Assembly (NCBI GenBank): GCA_028719205.1
Contig: JAQUKH010000027.1
Coordinates: 1-33,712, forward strand
Reading direction: 5' to 3'
Length of the DNA stretch: 33,712 nt
DNA from: a bacterium
GTDB taxonomy: Bacteria; JACRDZ01; JAQUKH01
Part shown: piece after piece, positions 1 to 6,970 of the stretch
How the letters are laid out: each line of letters begins with the position of its first letter
Position numbering within the stretch: the first letter of the stretch is position 1
Made by a program: the position numbers and the translations under genes
The notes under the pieces: model-generated
What the model saw: only the letters and a program-made list of their open reading frames with translations
Database searches by the model: none
Told to the model about the DNA's origin: nothing

Positions 1-647
1 AGACATTGGATATTTGCCGCGAATATACTGACAAGATCTTTATTAATCCGTGGCCCGGGTGGATAGAACAGAAAAATCTTGCTATATCAAAAAGCAGGAA
101 TAAATGGATCTTGTCATTAGATTCTGATGAGCGAGTTTCAAAAGAATTAAAAGAAGAGATCGCTAAGGAGTTAACTATTGGAGGATGTGACGTTTATTAC
201 ATTCCTATCAGGCCTTTTTATTTAGGTAAACCTATAACGCATTGCGGCTGGTATCCGGGATACAAATTGAGGTTTTTTAATAAGGAAAAAAGCAAATGGG
301 GCGGAGTGGAACCCCATGAAAGCCTTATTTTTTCAGGAAGGTCTAAAAAACTTAAGGGGAATATTAACCATTTTGCTTATGATTCTATTGAAGAACATTT
401 AATAAAAATAAATTATTATAGTAAAGCAGGCGCTGATCTTTTGATCAAAAAAGGAAAAAGGATTAAATTATCGGATCTGGTTTTAAGGCCGGTGTTTACT
501 TTTTTTAAACAATATATTTTACAAACCGGATTCCTGGATGGATGGCGCGGTTTTTTGGTTTGCGCATTTAGCAGTTACGCGAATCTGGCAAAATACAGCA
601 GGGCGTGGGAAATGCAAAAAAGCATAGAGCTAGAGCATAGAGCATAG
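1..647 (+). CDS. Glycosyltransferase family 2, WaaE/KdtX-like (5' truncated)
   Basis: The reading frame is open to the window edge (first full codon at 3), and the protein enters in the middle of the GT-A fold, so the TTG at position 6 is not a real start. After the entry point come DICREYTDKIF and a DSDERVS segment that fits the metal/nucleotide-sugar DxD region. The C-terminal part, with RPVFTFFKQYILQ, GFLDGWRGF and a final KYSRAWE, is characteristic of the WaaE/KdtX-like beta-glucosyltransferases that decorate lipopolysaccharide core. The likely role is sugar transfer to LPS or another envelope glycan on the cytoplasmic membrane face. The last nine residues (KSIELEHRA) are encoded by the AGCATAGAGC microrepeat, so the tail is probably repeat-derived. 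The family is clear; the substrate is inferred. Confidence 0.85.
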   Translation, partial: TLDICREYTDKIFINPWPGWIEQKNLAISKSRNKWILSLDSDERVSKELKEEIAKELTIGGCDVYYIPIRPFYLGKPITHCGWYPGYKLRFFNKEKSKWGGVEPHESLIFSGRSKKLKGNINHFAYDSIEEHLIKINYYSKAGADLLIKKGKRIKLSDLVLRPVFTFFKQYILQTGFLDGWRGFLVCAFSSYANLAKYSRAWEMQKSIELEHRA

Positions 648-652
648 AGCAA
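618..652. repeat. AGCATAGAGC microrepeat across a gene end
   Basis: Near-tandem copies of AGCATAGAGC lie at 621-630 and 631-650, with GAGCATA as the shared core. The array encodes the last residues and stop codon of the glycosyltransferase and fills the 10-nt gap up to the deacetylase start. It leaves that gene without a recognisable Shine-Dalgarno site. A related GAGCATTGAGTATTGAG motif recurs at 2096. Confidence 0.6.
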
Positions 653-657
653 AAATT

Positions 658-1452
658 ATGTTAATTTATATCATTATTATTACGCTTATATTTTTGGTAA
701 TTATTGGTTTTTCTGCCAGGTTTAATTACTGGAGGTTTCCAAATAAAGGTATACCTATTCTGATGTATCACATGGTCAGTGAGGAGAAACGCGGTTCGAA
801 AATAAATAAACTACGCGTATCTCCTGAAAAATTCAGAAGGCAAATGCAGTATCTTAAAGAAAAAGGGTATCAGAGCATTTCATTCTCCGGTCTTATCAAT
901 TATTTTAATACAGGAAATTTAGCTGTTAAGAAACCGGTAATAATTACATTCGATGATGGTTACAGAGATAATTATATCAATGCGTTCCCTGTTCTAAAAG
1001 AATTTGGTTTTAAGGCCGCTTTTTTTATTGTGACTGATTTTATAGATGATGATAGCCTGTGGAATATTGAGGATAAAGAAAAACTGATGAATTGGGATGA
1101 GATAAAAGAGATGTTTGGCGCCGGAATGGAAATAGGAAGCCATACTGTCAGTCATCCCTTACTTGTAAATTATAGCCGTGAAAAATTATTTAATGAAATC
1201 GGTTATAGTAAAAGGGCTTTAGAAAAAATATTAGGAGCGGAGGTTACGTGCTTTTCATATCCATATGGAAAGTTCGATGATGAGGCTAAAAAGGTAGTTA
1301 AAAAATGCGAATATAAAACCGCGTGCTCCACTAAAATGGGCAAGGTAAATTTGAAGGATGATATTTATAGCTTAAAAAGGATATTGATTCGCGGTGATGA
1401 AACGATGTTTGATTTTTATCTCCAGTTGACAAAAGGGAAAAATCGTTTATAA
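658..1452 (+). CDS. Polysaccharide deacetylase (NodB domain), membrane-anchored
   Basis: A carbohydrate esterase family 4 / NodB-type deacetylase of 264 aa. An N-terminal hydrophobic helix (about residues 2-19) suggests a membrane anchor or uncleaved signal with the catalytic domain outside the cytoplasm. Visible motifs are MYHMVS (37-42), the metal/catalytic ITFDDGYRDN (96-105, Asp99/Asp100), the zinc-ligand SHTVSH (His162, His166) and the FSYPYGKF strand (199-206). These enzymes remove N- or O-acetyl groups from glycans. With a sugar transferase upstream, a role in envelope or exported polysaccharide modification is a reasonable inference. The gene starts 10 nt after the glycosyltransferase stop and is probably co-transcribed. 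No Shine-Dalgarno site is evident because the microrepeat occupies that position. Confidence 0.88.
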   Translation: MLIYIIIITLIFLVIIGFSARFNYWRFPNKGIPILMYHMVSEEKRGSKINKLRVSPEKFRRQMQYLKEKGYQSISFSGLINYFNTGNLAVKKPVIITFDDGYRDNYINAFPVLKEFGFKAAFFIVTDFIDDDSLWNIEDKEKLMNWDEIKEMFGAGMEIGSHTVSHPLLVNYSREKLFNEIGYSKRALEKILGAEVTCFSYPYGKFDDEAKKVVKKCEYKTACSTKMGKVNLKDDIYSLKRILIRGDETMFDFYLQLTKGKNRL

Positions 1453-1463
1453 ACACTTTTTTA

Positions 1464-1491
1464 TTGACAGTTTTATTTTCCTAGATATAAT
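1464..1491 (+). promoter_or_regulatory. Consensus sigma70-type promoter for the tetraheme cytochromes
   Basis: TTGACA (1464-1469), a 16-bp spacer and TATAAT (1486-1491), both hexamers matching consensus exactly, lie just after the deacetylase stop. Transcription should start near 1498, giving a leader of about 62 nt with a strong ribosome site AAGGAGGTGA (1541-1550) before the first cytochrome. This suggests strong housekeeping-type expression. Confidence 0.8.
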
Positions 1492-1559
1492 GGAAAGGAT
1501 TAAGTTTGGGAAAATATAAACATTATTAAATTTTACAAGTAAGGAGGTGAAAAAATATA

Positions 1560-2054
1560 ATGAAGAAAACAGCAATTTTTTTAACAATGGCTTTAATGGT
1601 TTTAGCAGGCAGTTATTCTGTTTTAGCTCAGCATGATAATAACTGTAAGGATTGCCATAGCATTCATGATGCAAAAGGTGAAAAAATAGTTGCAGTAGCT
1701 CCCGATACAAAGACTATTAACCCGGCGACAAAAAAACCTTTAGCAGGTATTTCTGCTTTGTGCCAGGGATGCCATAAAGGTGAAGGCGGGCCGGAAATAG
1801 GTATTATGAAATCACATCCGGTTGGAATAGTCCCAAATCCGAAAAGAGCGCAGGTTCCAGCAGAATGGTTGAGAGATGGAGGCCTTTTTGAATGCAGCAG
1901 CTGCCATGATTTCCATCCAAGTAATTCTAATTATAAATATTTAAGAGTTGATGTAGGAGCTAGCGGCACTGATTTAGGTAAATTTTGCGCAGTTTGTCAC
2001 GCCGATAAACGAAGCAAAGGTGAAAAGAAAGCAGCGCCAGCACCGGCAAAATAA
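1560..2054 (+). CDS. Exported tetraheme c-type cytochrome (paralog A)
   Basis: A 164-aa protein with a signal peptide (residues 1-23, cleavage likely after LA at AQHD) and four CxxCH heme sites: CKDCH 29-33, CQGCH 68-72, CSSCH 112-116 and CAVCH 143-147. Extra histidines at H25, H36, H86 (SHPVG) and H119 (HDFHPSN) could give bis-His heme ligation. The CxxCH-rich pattern fits the cytochrome c3 / doubled-CxxCH groups of periplasmic electron carriers. The tail is lysine- and Ala-Pro-rich (KKAAPAPAK). A consensus promoter and strong ribosome site precede it, a strong terminator follows, and a paralog lies downstream. No cytochrome maturation or partner oxidoreductase gene is in the window, so the redox partner is unknown. 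Confidence 0.9.
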   Translation: MKKTAIFLTMALMVLAGSYSVLAQHDNNCKDCHSIHDAKGEKIVAVAPDTKTINPATKKPLAGISALCQGCHKGEGGPEIGIMKSHPVGIVPNPKRAQVPAEWLRDGGLFECSSCHDFHPSNSNYKYLRVDVGASGTDLGKFCAVCHADKRSKGEKKAAPAPAK

Positions 2055-2064
2055 TTAATATAAC

Positions 2065-2092
2065 AAAAAGAGCCCCAAAAGGGCTCTTTTTT
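2065..2092 (+). terminator. Intrinsic terminator after the first tetraheme cytochrome
   Basis: An 11-bp perfect stem pairs 2065-2075 with 2081-2091 (core GAGCCC/GGGCTC) around a CAAAA loop and ends in a T-run (2087-2092). It should stop most transcription, so the second cytochrome is expressed by read-through or from its own signal. Confidence 0.9.
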
Positions 2093-2095
2093 GTT

Positions 2096-2142
2096 GAGCA
2101 TTGAGTATTGAGGGATGAAATTGCCCTCAATACTTAATACTC
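2096..2142 (+). repeat. Inverted repeat hairpin ending 5 nt before a ribosome site
   Basis: AGTATTGAGGG (2104-2114) pairs perfectly with CCCTCAATACT (2124-2134). An outer arm, GAGCATT (2096-2102) with AATACTC (2136-2142), pairs with one G-T wobble. The structure ends just before the ribosome site AGGAGG (2148-2153) of the second cytochrome. The GAGCATTGAGTATTGAG sequence resembles the microrepeat at 618-652, so it may be a repeat insertion rather than a dedicated regulator. Confidence 0.6.
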
Positions 2143-2157
2143 GTTATAGGAGGATCA

Positions 2158-2628
2158 ATGCAAAAGTTTTTCTTTCTAGTGATGGTTTTAACATTGATTT
2201 TAAAACCTGTTTTTGCGCAGCATGATGAAAATTGTTCGGGCTGCCATAACCTGCATGATGCCAAAGCCCCATTCAGTATGGCGATAAAACCTGATACTAC
2301 TATTATTAATCCCTACACTAAAGAAAAGATATCCGGACAGTCAGCAATTTGTATGGGTTGCCATAACGGATCGGCCGGGCCGGAAATAGATATGAAAAAA
2401 ACGCATCCTGTAGGAATGAAACCAAATCCGGATAAAGTGAAGGTTGATACAACTCTTTTAACTAAAACCGGAATATTTGAATGCTCAAGCTGCCACGATT
2501 TTCACCCAAGCAATACAAAATATAAATATTTAAGGGTAGATGTTAAACCGGAAAATTTAGGTTTATTTTGCGCGTTGTGTCATGCTTCAAAAAGACAGAA
2601 AAACGCGCCTATACCAAGTTTAGAATAA
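2158..2628 (+). CDS. Exported tetraheme c-type cytochrome (paralog B)
   Basis: A 156-aa paralog of the preceding cytochrome, with signal peptide 1-20 (VFA|QHDEN) and CxxCH sites at 26-30, 65-69, 109-113 and 138-142. The spacing matches paralog A closely, and the blocks FECSSCHDFHPSN and KYKYLRVDV are nearly identical in both. Conserved non-heme histidines H22, H33, H83 and H116 match those of paralog A. Divergence lies mainly in the signal peptide, the loop between hemes 1 and 2, and the tail, which here lacks the Lys/Ala-Pro stretch. This fits a tandem duplication followed by divergence. The ribosome site AGGAGG is 4 nt from the ATG. The expected role is periplasmic electron transfer; donor and acceptor are unknown. 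Confidence 0.9.
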   Translation: MQKFFFLVMVLTLILKPVFAQHDENCSGCHNLHDAKAPFSMAIKPDTTIINPYTKEKISGQSAICMGCHNGSAGPEIDMKKTHPVGMKPNPDKVKVDTTLLTKTGIFECSSCHDFHPSNTKYKYLRVDVKPENLGLFCALCHASKRQKNAPIPSLE

Positions 2629-2665
2629 ATTTGACTTAAACGGGCCGCATAAAAAGGGATAAAAA

Positions 2666-3718
2666 ATGAAAATAAAAATATTTTTATTTCTAACAATTAT
2701 TATGGTTTGTTCAGGTTTCTCTAATGTTTACGCTAAGCTTGCGGAAAAGGAGTTGATCGAACTTTCTAAAAATATAGAGGCTAAATTAAAGATATCGGAT
2801 GTAAAAAAGATCGCGATCCTTGAATTTGCTAATTCAAAGGGAGATCTGCCTAATGTAGGGAATTATATAAGAAATAATTTGTTTGATCTTTTTTCAGAAA
2901 GTAAAGATATTAATGTAATGTTAAACCGTGACATTAATGAACTTTTAAAAGAACAAAAAATGTCCGCGGGAGCATTAGCTGATGAAAAGTTTATTATTAG
3001 TATTTTGGGGGTCGACGCGGTTGTAACAGGGATTATTACTGATTTCCCCGGTATGATAAAGATCAATACAAAAGTAACTTTAAAAAATGGAAAATTACTG
3101 GCCGTGTATGTTACTGAAATAATAAAAGATGAAAATTCAAAACCTTTTTTAGACAGGATCATCCAGGGTGATGCTTATAAAGAATCAACAGATAAAAATA
3201 CAAATGTTTATTTTAATGAAAATTTTAATACATATAAACCGAACACAGTCCCTGAAAATATCGGATACGGATTTTATATACTTCAGTCAGAAAATAAAAA
3301 CTATATTACTTCAAATCAGCTTGGTGAAAGAGAGTTGATATGGAAAATAGATTTTCCTGAAAACTTTATTTTTAGTTTTAATTTTTTGCCGGTATCAAAA
3401 GATAGCCGTTTGGACTTCAGCGTCATTTTTGTAGACGAGGTAAAAAACGAATTTATATGTAAATTCAGAGCGGGTGGCGGGGAGGCGGAATATATTCTTA
3501 TCCCGGAATCGTCTAAAACCACTGTGTATTTTTCTTCAACTAATTTAAACAATATTAAATTTGAAAAAAAGAAAGATATTTATAAAATACTTTTAAATGA
3601 TAAAGAGACAAATTTTGGGATTTTTACGAGTTTTAGCCGGTTTAATAAGGTAATCATACGCGCAGATTTCAGCCAGGGAAAATTTACCGATTTTCAGGGA
3701 ACTGATCTCGGCAGATAG
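2666..3718 (+). CDS. Exported CsgG/FlgO-like protein with C-terminal beta-rich domain
   Basis: A 350-aa protein with signal peptide (1-23, ending NVYA). Residues about 45-160 look like a CsgG/FlgO/TolB-N type domain: KKIAILEF, a YIRNNLFDLF helix, NVMLNRDINELLKEQ, then LGVDAVVTGIITDF and a strand-rich end. Such domains occur in outer-membrane-associated lipoproteins and secretion or flagellar accessory proteins. No lipobox cysteine is visible, so it is probably soluble periplasmic. From about residue 188 (FNENFNTYKPNTVPENIG) the protein is beta-strand rich and resembles a concanavalin-A/lectin-like fold, a less usual partner. It starts 37 nt after cytochrome B, with AAAAGGGA as ribosome site, so it may be co-transcribed. 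Function is unknown; the N-terminal assignment is moderate and the C-terminal one tentative. Confidence 0.65.
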   Translation: MKIKIFLFLTIIMVCSGFSNVYAKLAEKELIELSKNIEAKLKISDVKKIAILEFANSKGDLPNVGNYIRNNLFDLFSESKDINVMLNRDINELLKEQKMSAGALADEKFIISILGVDAVVTGIITDFPGMIKINTKVTLKNGKLLAVYVTEIIKDENSKPFLDRIIQGDAYKESTDKNTNVYFNENFNTYKPNTVPENIGYGFYILQSENKNYITSNQLGERELIWKIDFPENFIFSFNFLPVSKDSRLDFSVIFVDEVKNEFICKFRAGGGEAEYILIPESSKTTVYFSSTNLNNIKFEKKKDIYKILLNDKETNFGIFTSFSRFNKVIIRADFSQGKFTDFQGTDLGR

Positions 3719-3720
3719 GA

Positions 3721-3767
3721 ACCTCCCCATTTCCCATCCTTTGCAAGGAGGGGATTGAAGGGGTGGT
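3721..3767. repeat. Imperfect palindromic intergenic repeat
   Basis: ACCTCCCC (3721-3728) faces GGGGTGGT (3760-3767), and CCCATCCTTTGC / GCAAGGAGGGG form the inner arms, giving a long imperfect hairpin in the gap between two genes. It has the look of a small non-autonomous intergenic palindrome. It lacks a T-run, so it is not a standard terminator. Confidence 0.55.
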
Positions 3768-3793
3768 ATGGGTTATTGGAAGGTTAATTAATC

Positions 3794-4573
3794 TTGAATA
3801 AAATTAAATTTTTGGGCACGGCGGGCGCGCGATTTGTAGTAACCAGGCAGCTTAGGGCATCAGGGGGGATATGGTTTGAACTTGATGATACAAGATTTTT
3901 GCTGGATCCAGGCCCCGGCAGCCTGGTGAAATGTTTTTCCAGCAGGCCTAAAAAAGATCCTTTTACTTTAGACGCGATCATTCTTTCACATCGCCATATT
4001 GATCATTCTTCTGACCTGAATATCATGGTTGAGGCAATGACTAACGGCGGTTTTAAAAAAAGAGGTTCTGTATTTTTACCCCCCGATGCTGTTGAAAAAG
4101 AACCAATATTTTTTAAATACTTATATCCCGCGATAGATGAACTGGTTATTTATGAAGAAAAATCCAGGTATAAAATAAAAAACATCGATATATTAACCAG
4201 CAGAAAACTAATCCATCCGGTTGAAACCTGCGGCTTTGAATTCAAATTTTCAAAAGGCTCAATAGGTTATGTCGCGGATACCAGATTTTTTAATGAGTTG
4301 GTTAATGAATTCAAATCCGATGTTCTGATAATTAATACTGTGCGGTACGATCATGATCCTGACAGCAGTAAGATAATAGATCATCTTACCTTTAATGAAG
4401 CAATCCATTTAATTAAGGAAATTAAACCAAAGCTTGCTGTGCTTACACATTTCGGTATGACTATGCTTAAGAATAAGCCGCATGAATTGGCGGAAAAAGC
4501 GAGCAGGCAAACAGATATAAAAGTTATATGCGCGTCGGATGGTCTGGAAATTGATCTGGACAAAATATTGTAA
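3794..4573 (+). CDS. Metallo-beta-lactamase-fold hydrolase (RNase Z/PhnP-like)
   Basis: A 259-aa MBL-superfamily protein. The hallmark is SHRHIDHSSD, with zinc ligands His66, His68, Asp70 and His71, preceded by FLLDPGPGSL at the end of the first sheet. Later come GYVADTRFF, with the bridging Asp, and AVLTHFGM, with the last His. The N-terminal IKFLGTAGARF resembles RNase Z- and PhnP-like single-domain hydrolases. I see no tRNA-binding exosite arm, so a small-molecule phosphodiesterase or other hydrolase is as likely as RNase Z. The start is TTG at 3794, with GGAAGG upstream as ribosome site; no ATG in a better position gives the full first strand. Substrate unknown. Confidence 0.82.
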   Translation: MNKIKFLGTAGARFVVTRQLRASGGIWFELDDTRFLLDPGPGSLVKCFSSRPKKDPFTLDAIILSHRHIDHSSDLNIMVEAMTNGGFKKRGSVFLPPDAVEKEPIFFKYLYPAIDELVIYEEKSRYKIKNIDILTSRKLIHPVETCGFEFKFSKGSIGYVADTRFFNELVNEFKSDVLIINTVRYDHDPDSSKIIDHLTFNEAIHLIKEIKPKLAVLTHFGMTMLKNKPHELAEKASRQTDIKVICASDGLEIDLDKIL

Positions 4574-4578
4574 AAATA

Positions 4579-4767
4579 TTATTTTCTATCTTCCGGATAT
4601 TTCGGTTTTATAAAGATGCTGTGAAACCACATTACACCTGTAATAGCGAATAAAAATCCGAACATTGTTAATAAAATATGTCCGCTGAACATGGCGAAAA
4701 CACCGCAGACAGTAAATATAACAATCAAAATGGTCTCAAAAATGTTATGGATAGTTATTTTTTTCAT
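4579..4767 (-). CDS. Small two-helix membrane protein, unknown function
   Basis: A 62-aa protein with two hydrophobic segments (about residues 11-30 and 31-48) and a short basic/acidic tail (KPKYPEDRK). The start ATG (4767 on the minus strand) has AAGGA upstream on the coding strand. It is convergent with the MBL gene, with only 5 nt between the stop codons. I do not recognise a family. Reading frame, membrane pattern and ribosome site support a real gene, but the function is unknown. Confidence 0.6.
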   Translation of the reverse strand: MKKITIHNIFETILIVIFTVCGVFAMFSGHILLTMFGFLFAITGVMWFHSIFIKPKYPEDRK

Positions 4768-4882
4768 GAATTCCTTAAAAATGTTATAATTTGCGTTTCA
4801 CATTTTACCACATAGATAAGAAACTTAAAAGCTAATTTTGAGGTATTTAGAATAAGAATTGTGTTAGGAGCCGGTGATTAAA

Positions 4883-5854
4883 ATGGAGAGATTATTGCAG
4901 GAAATTATATTGTTGGCAGGTACACTCCGGGAAGAAATTTTAGACATACTGCCTTATTTTCTTTTTGGAGTAGCACTTGATGCGATAATAAGAACTTTTA
5001 AATTACATGTAAAATTAAGGCAGTCGATAGAAAAAATGGGGATTTTTGCTATCCCGGGCGCGGTTATTATTGGTGTTATCAGCCCGCTTTGCGCGTGCGG
5101 GATTCTTCCTATAGCAATCTCACTTTTGATTAACGGTGTTCCTTTAGCCCCGGTTATGGCGCTGCTGGTTTCTTCTCCTTTAATGAGCCCCAGTGCTTAT
5201 ACGTTAACAGCCTGGGAATTGGGGCAGGATTGGGCGATTGCAAAACTTATTGCGGCTGTTTTTATGGGATTATTTGCAGGATATGTGACTCTTTTATTCC
5301 AGGATAAATACTTTAATTTTAAACAATTATTTAAAGGTGAGCCGCCTTTGCATGATGTTCATGACCATGATTGTGATCCTAAAATAAAATGCACCTGCAA
5401 GGATAAATTAAGCAACCGCCTTGCAAGAGAAGGAAAAAATAAATTTATTGTTTTTAGCGCAAAATTCCTTGAAGGATTTATTACTATCGGTAAATACACC
5501 ATGATAGGTTTGCTTACGGAAATTATCGGCTTGAGGTATATTCCTTCAGATATCATTAATAAGGTTATTTATTCAAAAAGTTTATGGATGATACCAATTG
5601 TAGTTTTTATCAGTATACCGCTTTATGTTAACCAGATCACTGCGGCGGCAGTTCTTTATGGTTTTATTGAAAAAGGGATGCAAATACCCTGGGGAGTAGG
5701 AATGGCATTTTTAGTCGGCGGGCCTGTTACAGCTCTGCCAGTCATTGCTATTTTCTTTTCGCTGTTTAAAAGGCGTGTTCTGTACCTGTATCTTGGAATT
5801 TGCGTGACAGGTTCTTTAATTGTCGCTTATACATTTAATTTTTTAGCAAGGTAG
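4883..5854 (+). CDS. Permease of the SO_0444/ArsP-like (DUF318, PF03773) family
   Basis: A polytopic membrane protein with about eight hydrophobic segments. The signature ISPLCACGILPIA (Cys70 and Cys72) in an early helix is typical of the predicted permease family that includes the SO_0444 metal exporters and ArsP organoarsenical exporters. A hydrophilic loop at residues 157-172 is packed with His, Asp and Cys (HDVHDHDC, KCTCK) and should bind a soft or transition metal. The second half repeats the fold and ends with GGPVTALPVIAIF. The likely role is efflux of a metal or metalloid across the inner membrane. A GTG at 4874 is in frame, but GGTGA 5 nt before the ATG at 4883 favours ATG. A weak promoter may lie at 4825-4853 (TTAAAA, 17 bp, TAGAAT). 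Confidence 0.82.
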   Translation: MERLLQEIILLAGTLREEILDILPYFLFGVALDAIIRTFKLHVKLRQSIEKMGIFAIPGAVIIGVISPLCACGILPIAISLLINGVPLAPVMALLVSSPLMSPSAYTLTAWELGQDWAIAKLIAAVFMGLFAGYVTLLFQDKYFNFKQLFKGEPPLHDVHDHDCDPKIKCTCKDKLSNRLAREGKNKFIVFSAKFLEGFITIGKYTMIGLLTEIIGLRYIPSDIINKVIYSKSLWMIPIVVFISIPLYVNQITAAAVLYGFIEKGMQIPWGVGMAFLVGGPVTALPVIAIFFSLFKRRVLYLYLGICVTGSLIVAYTFNFLAR

Positions 5855-6967
5855 TTATATTTCAATCAGATCGTATTTACGCGTACCTAATCCCAATTTT
5901 TCCGCGTAATCAAGCTGTATATTCCAATCAATATTAGGATAAATGCCTTTAAATTTATCCTCGCCCGGCAGCAGATTAGTTGTTAAACGGGTATTTGGCA
6001 ATCCCTGGGCTTTATTAACAAGATCCGCGCTTGCCTGATCAATGGCGACCGGATCAAGCGAGGCAAGTATTCCAATATTCGGGACGATAGGGGAATCCGA
6101 AAAAGGATAACAATCGCATTGAGGGGAGACATCCAATACAAAATTAAAAAAGGCTGATTTTTGTTTTTTGTTTAAAAGTACCGCGTAAGCGTATTCAACG
6201 ATTTTTTCCTGGAATACGGAAGTATCCGGATTCCAGTTTATCTGGATGGCTTTTGCCTGGCAAATACTTAAGCATTCTCCGCATCCGATACATTTGTTCT
6301 CGTCAATTTGCGCGTTTGTTTGAGTAAGGATGATCGCTTTTCCCGGGCACCATGAAACACATCTTTTGCATAGGGTGCATTTCCCGCTTTTTACCTTTGG
6401 ACGGACATCCGAATGCATGGCAAGTTTTCCGCCTTTACTGCCGGAACCCATACCTATATTTTTTAAAGCCCCGCCGAAACCGGAAAGTTCATGCGCCTTG
6501 AAATGGCTTAACGCGATAATGCAGTCGGCCTGGGCGATCTCTTTTCCTATCATTGCTTTTTTAAAATTTTTCTGGTTTATGATTATTTCTTCATAGGAGG
6601 CGCCTTTAAGGCCGTCAGCGATTATTGAGGGTATTCCTACGGTTGAGAAGGTAAACCCATTAGCAATGGACGTTTCCAGGTGATTTACAGCGTCTGAACG
6701 GGACGCAAGGTATAAAATATTTGAATCTGTCAGAAAAGGGAAAGAATCTTCTTTTTTAAGCAATTCCGCGATCTTTCTCACAAAAATGGATCTTATAAAG
6801 TTCGAATTGCCTTTTTCCCCAAAATGAAGCTTTACAGCAACAAAATCTTTAGGAGAAACACAGCCGGAAATGTTGCAGGACTTATATAATCGTTCAATCT
6901 TGCTGAAAATATTATCATCAAACTTTGATTTTAATGAGGCAAAATATACGGGAGCAGGAGATACCAT
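5855..6967 (-). CDS. DUF362 protein with two 4Fe-4S ferredoxin clusters
   Basis: A 370-aa protein. Residues about 40-190 form a DUF362 domain (FVAVKLHFGEKGN, FLTDSN, ALSHFKAHELSGFGGALKNIGMG). A ferredoxin module with two 4Fe-4S sets is inserted at Cys197/200/203/207 and Cys226/229/232/236. The DUF362 fold then resumes (ILASLDPVAIDQASADLVN). These proteins are common in anaerobes and are presumed cytoplasmic iron-sulfur electron-transfer proteins of unknown exact role. Its stop codon abuts the permease stop with no base between (convergent). Upstream, the start is only 3 nt from the secF stop, so it probably shares the secDF transcript. No strong ribosome site is evident. Confidence 0.88.
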   Translation of the reverse strand: MVSPAPVYFASLKSKFDDNIFSKIERLYKSCNISGCVSPKDFVAVKLHFGEKGNSNFIRSIFVRKIAELLKKEDSFPFLTDSNILYLASRSDAVNHLETSIANGFTFSTVGIPSIIADGLKGASYEEIIINQKNFKKAMIGKEIAQADCIIALSHFKAHELSGFGGALKNIGMGSGSKGGKLAMHSDVRPKVKSGKCTLCKRCVSWCPGKAIILTQTNAQIDENKCIGCGECLSICQAKAIQINWNPDTSVFQEKIVEYAYAVLLNKKQKSAFFNFVLDVSPQCDCYPFSDSPIVPNIGILASLDPVAIDQASADLVNKAQGLPNTRLTTNLLPGEDKFKGIYPNIDWNIQLDYAEKLGLGTRKYDLIEI

Positions 6968-6970
6968 TTT

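Noticed and set aside
3722-3767. Intrinsic terminator after the CsgG/FlgO-like gene
   Set aside because: The hairpin has no following T-run; it fits an intergenic repeat better.
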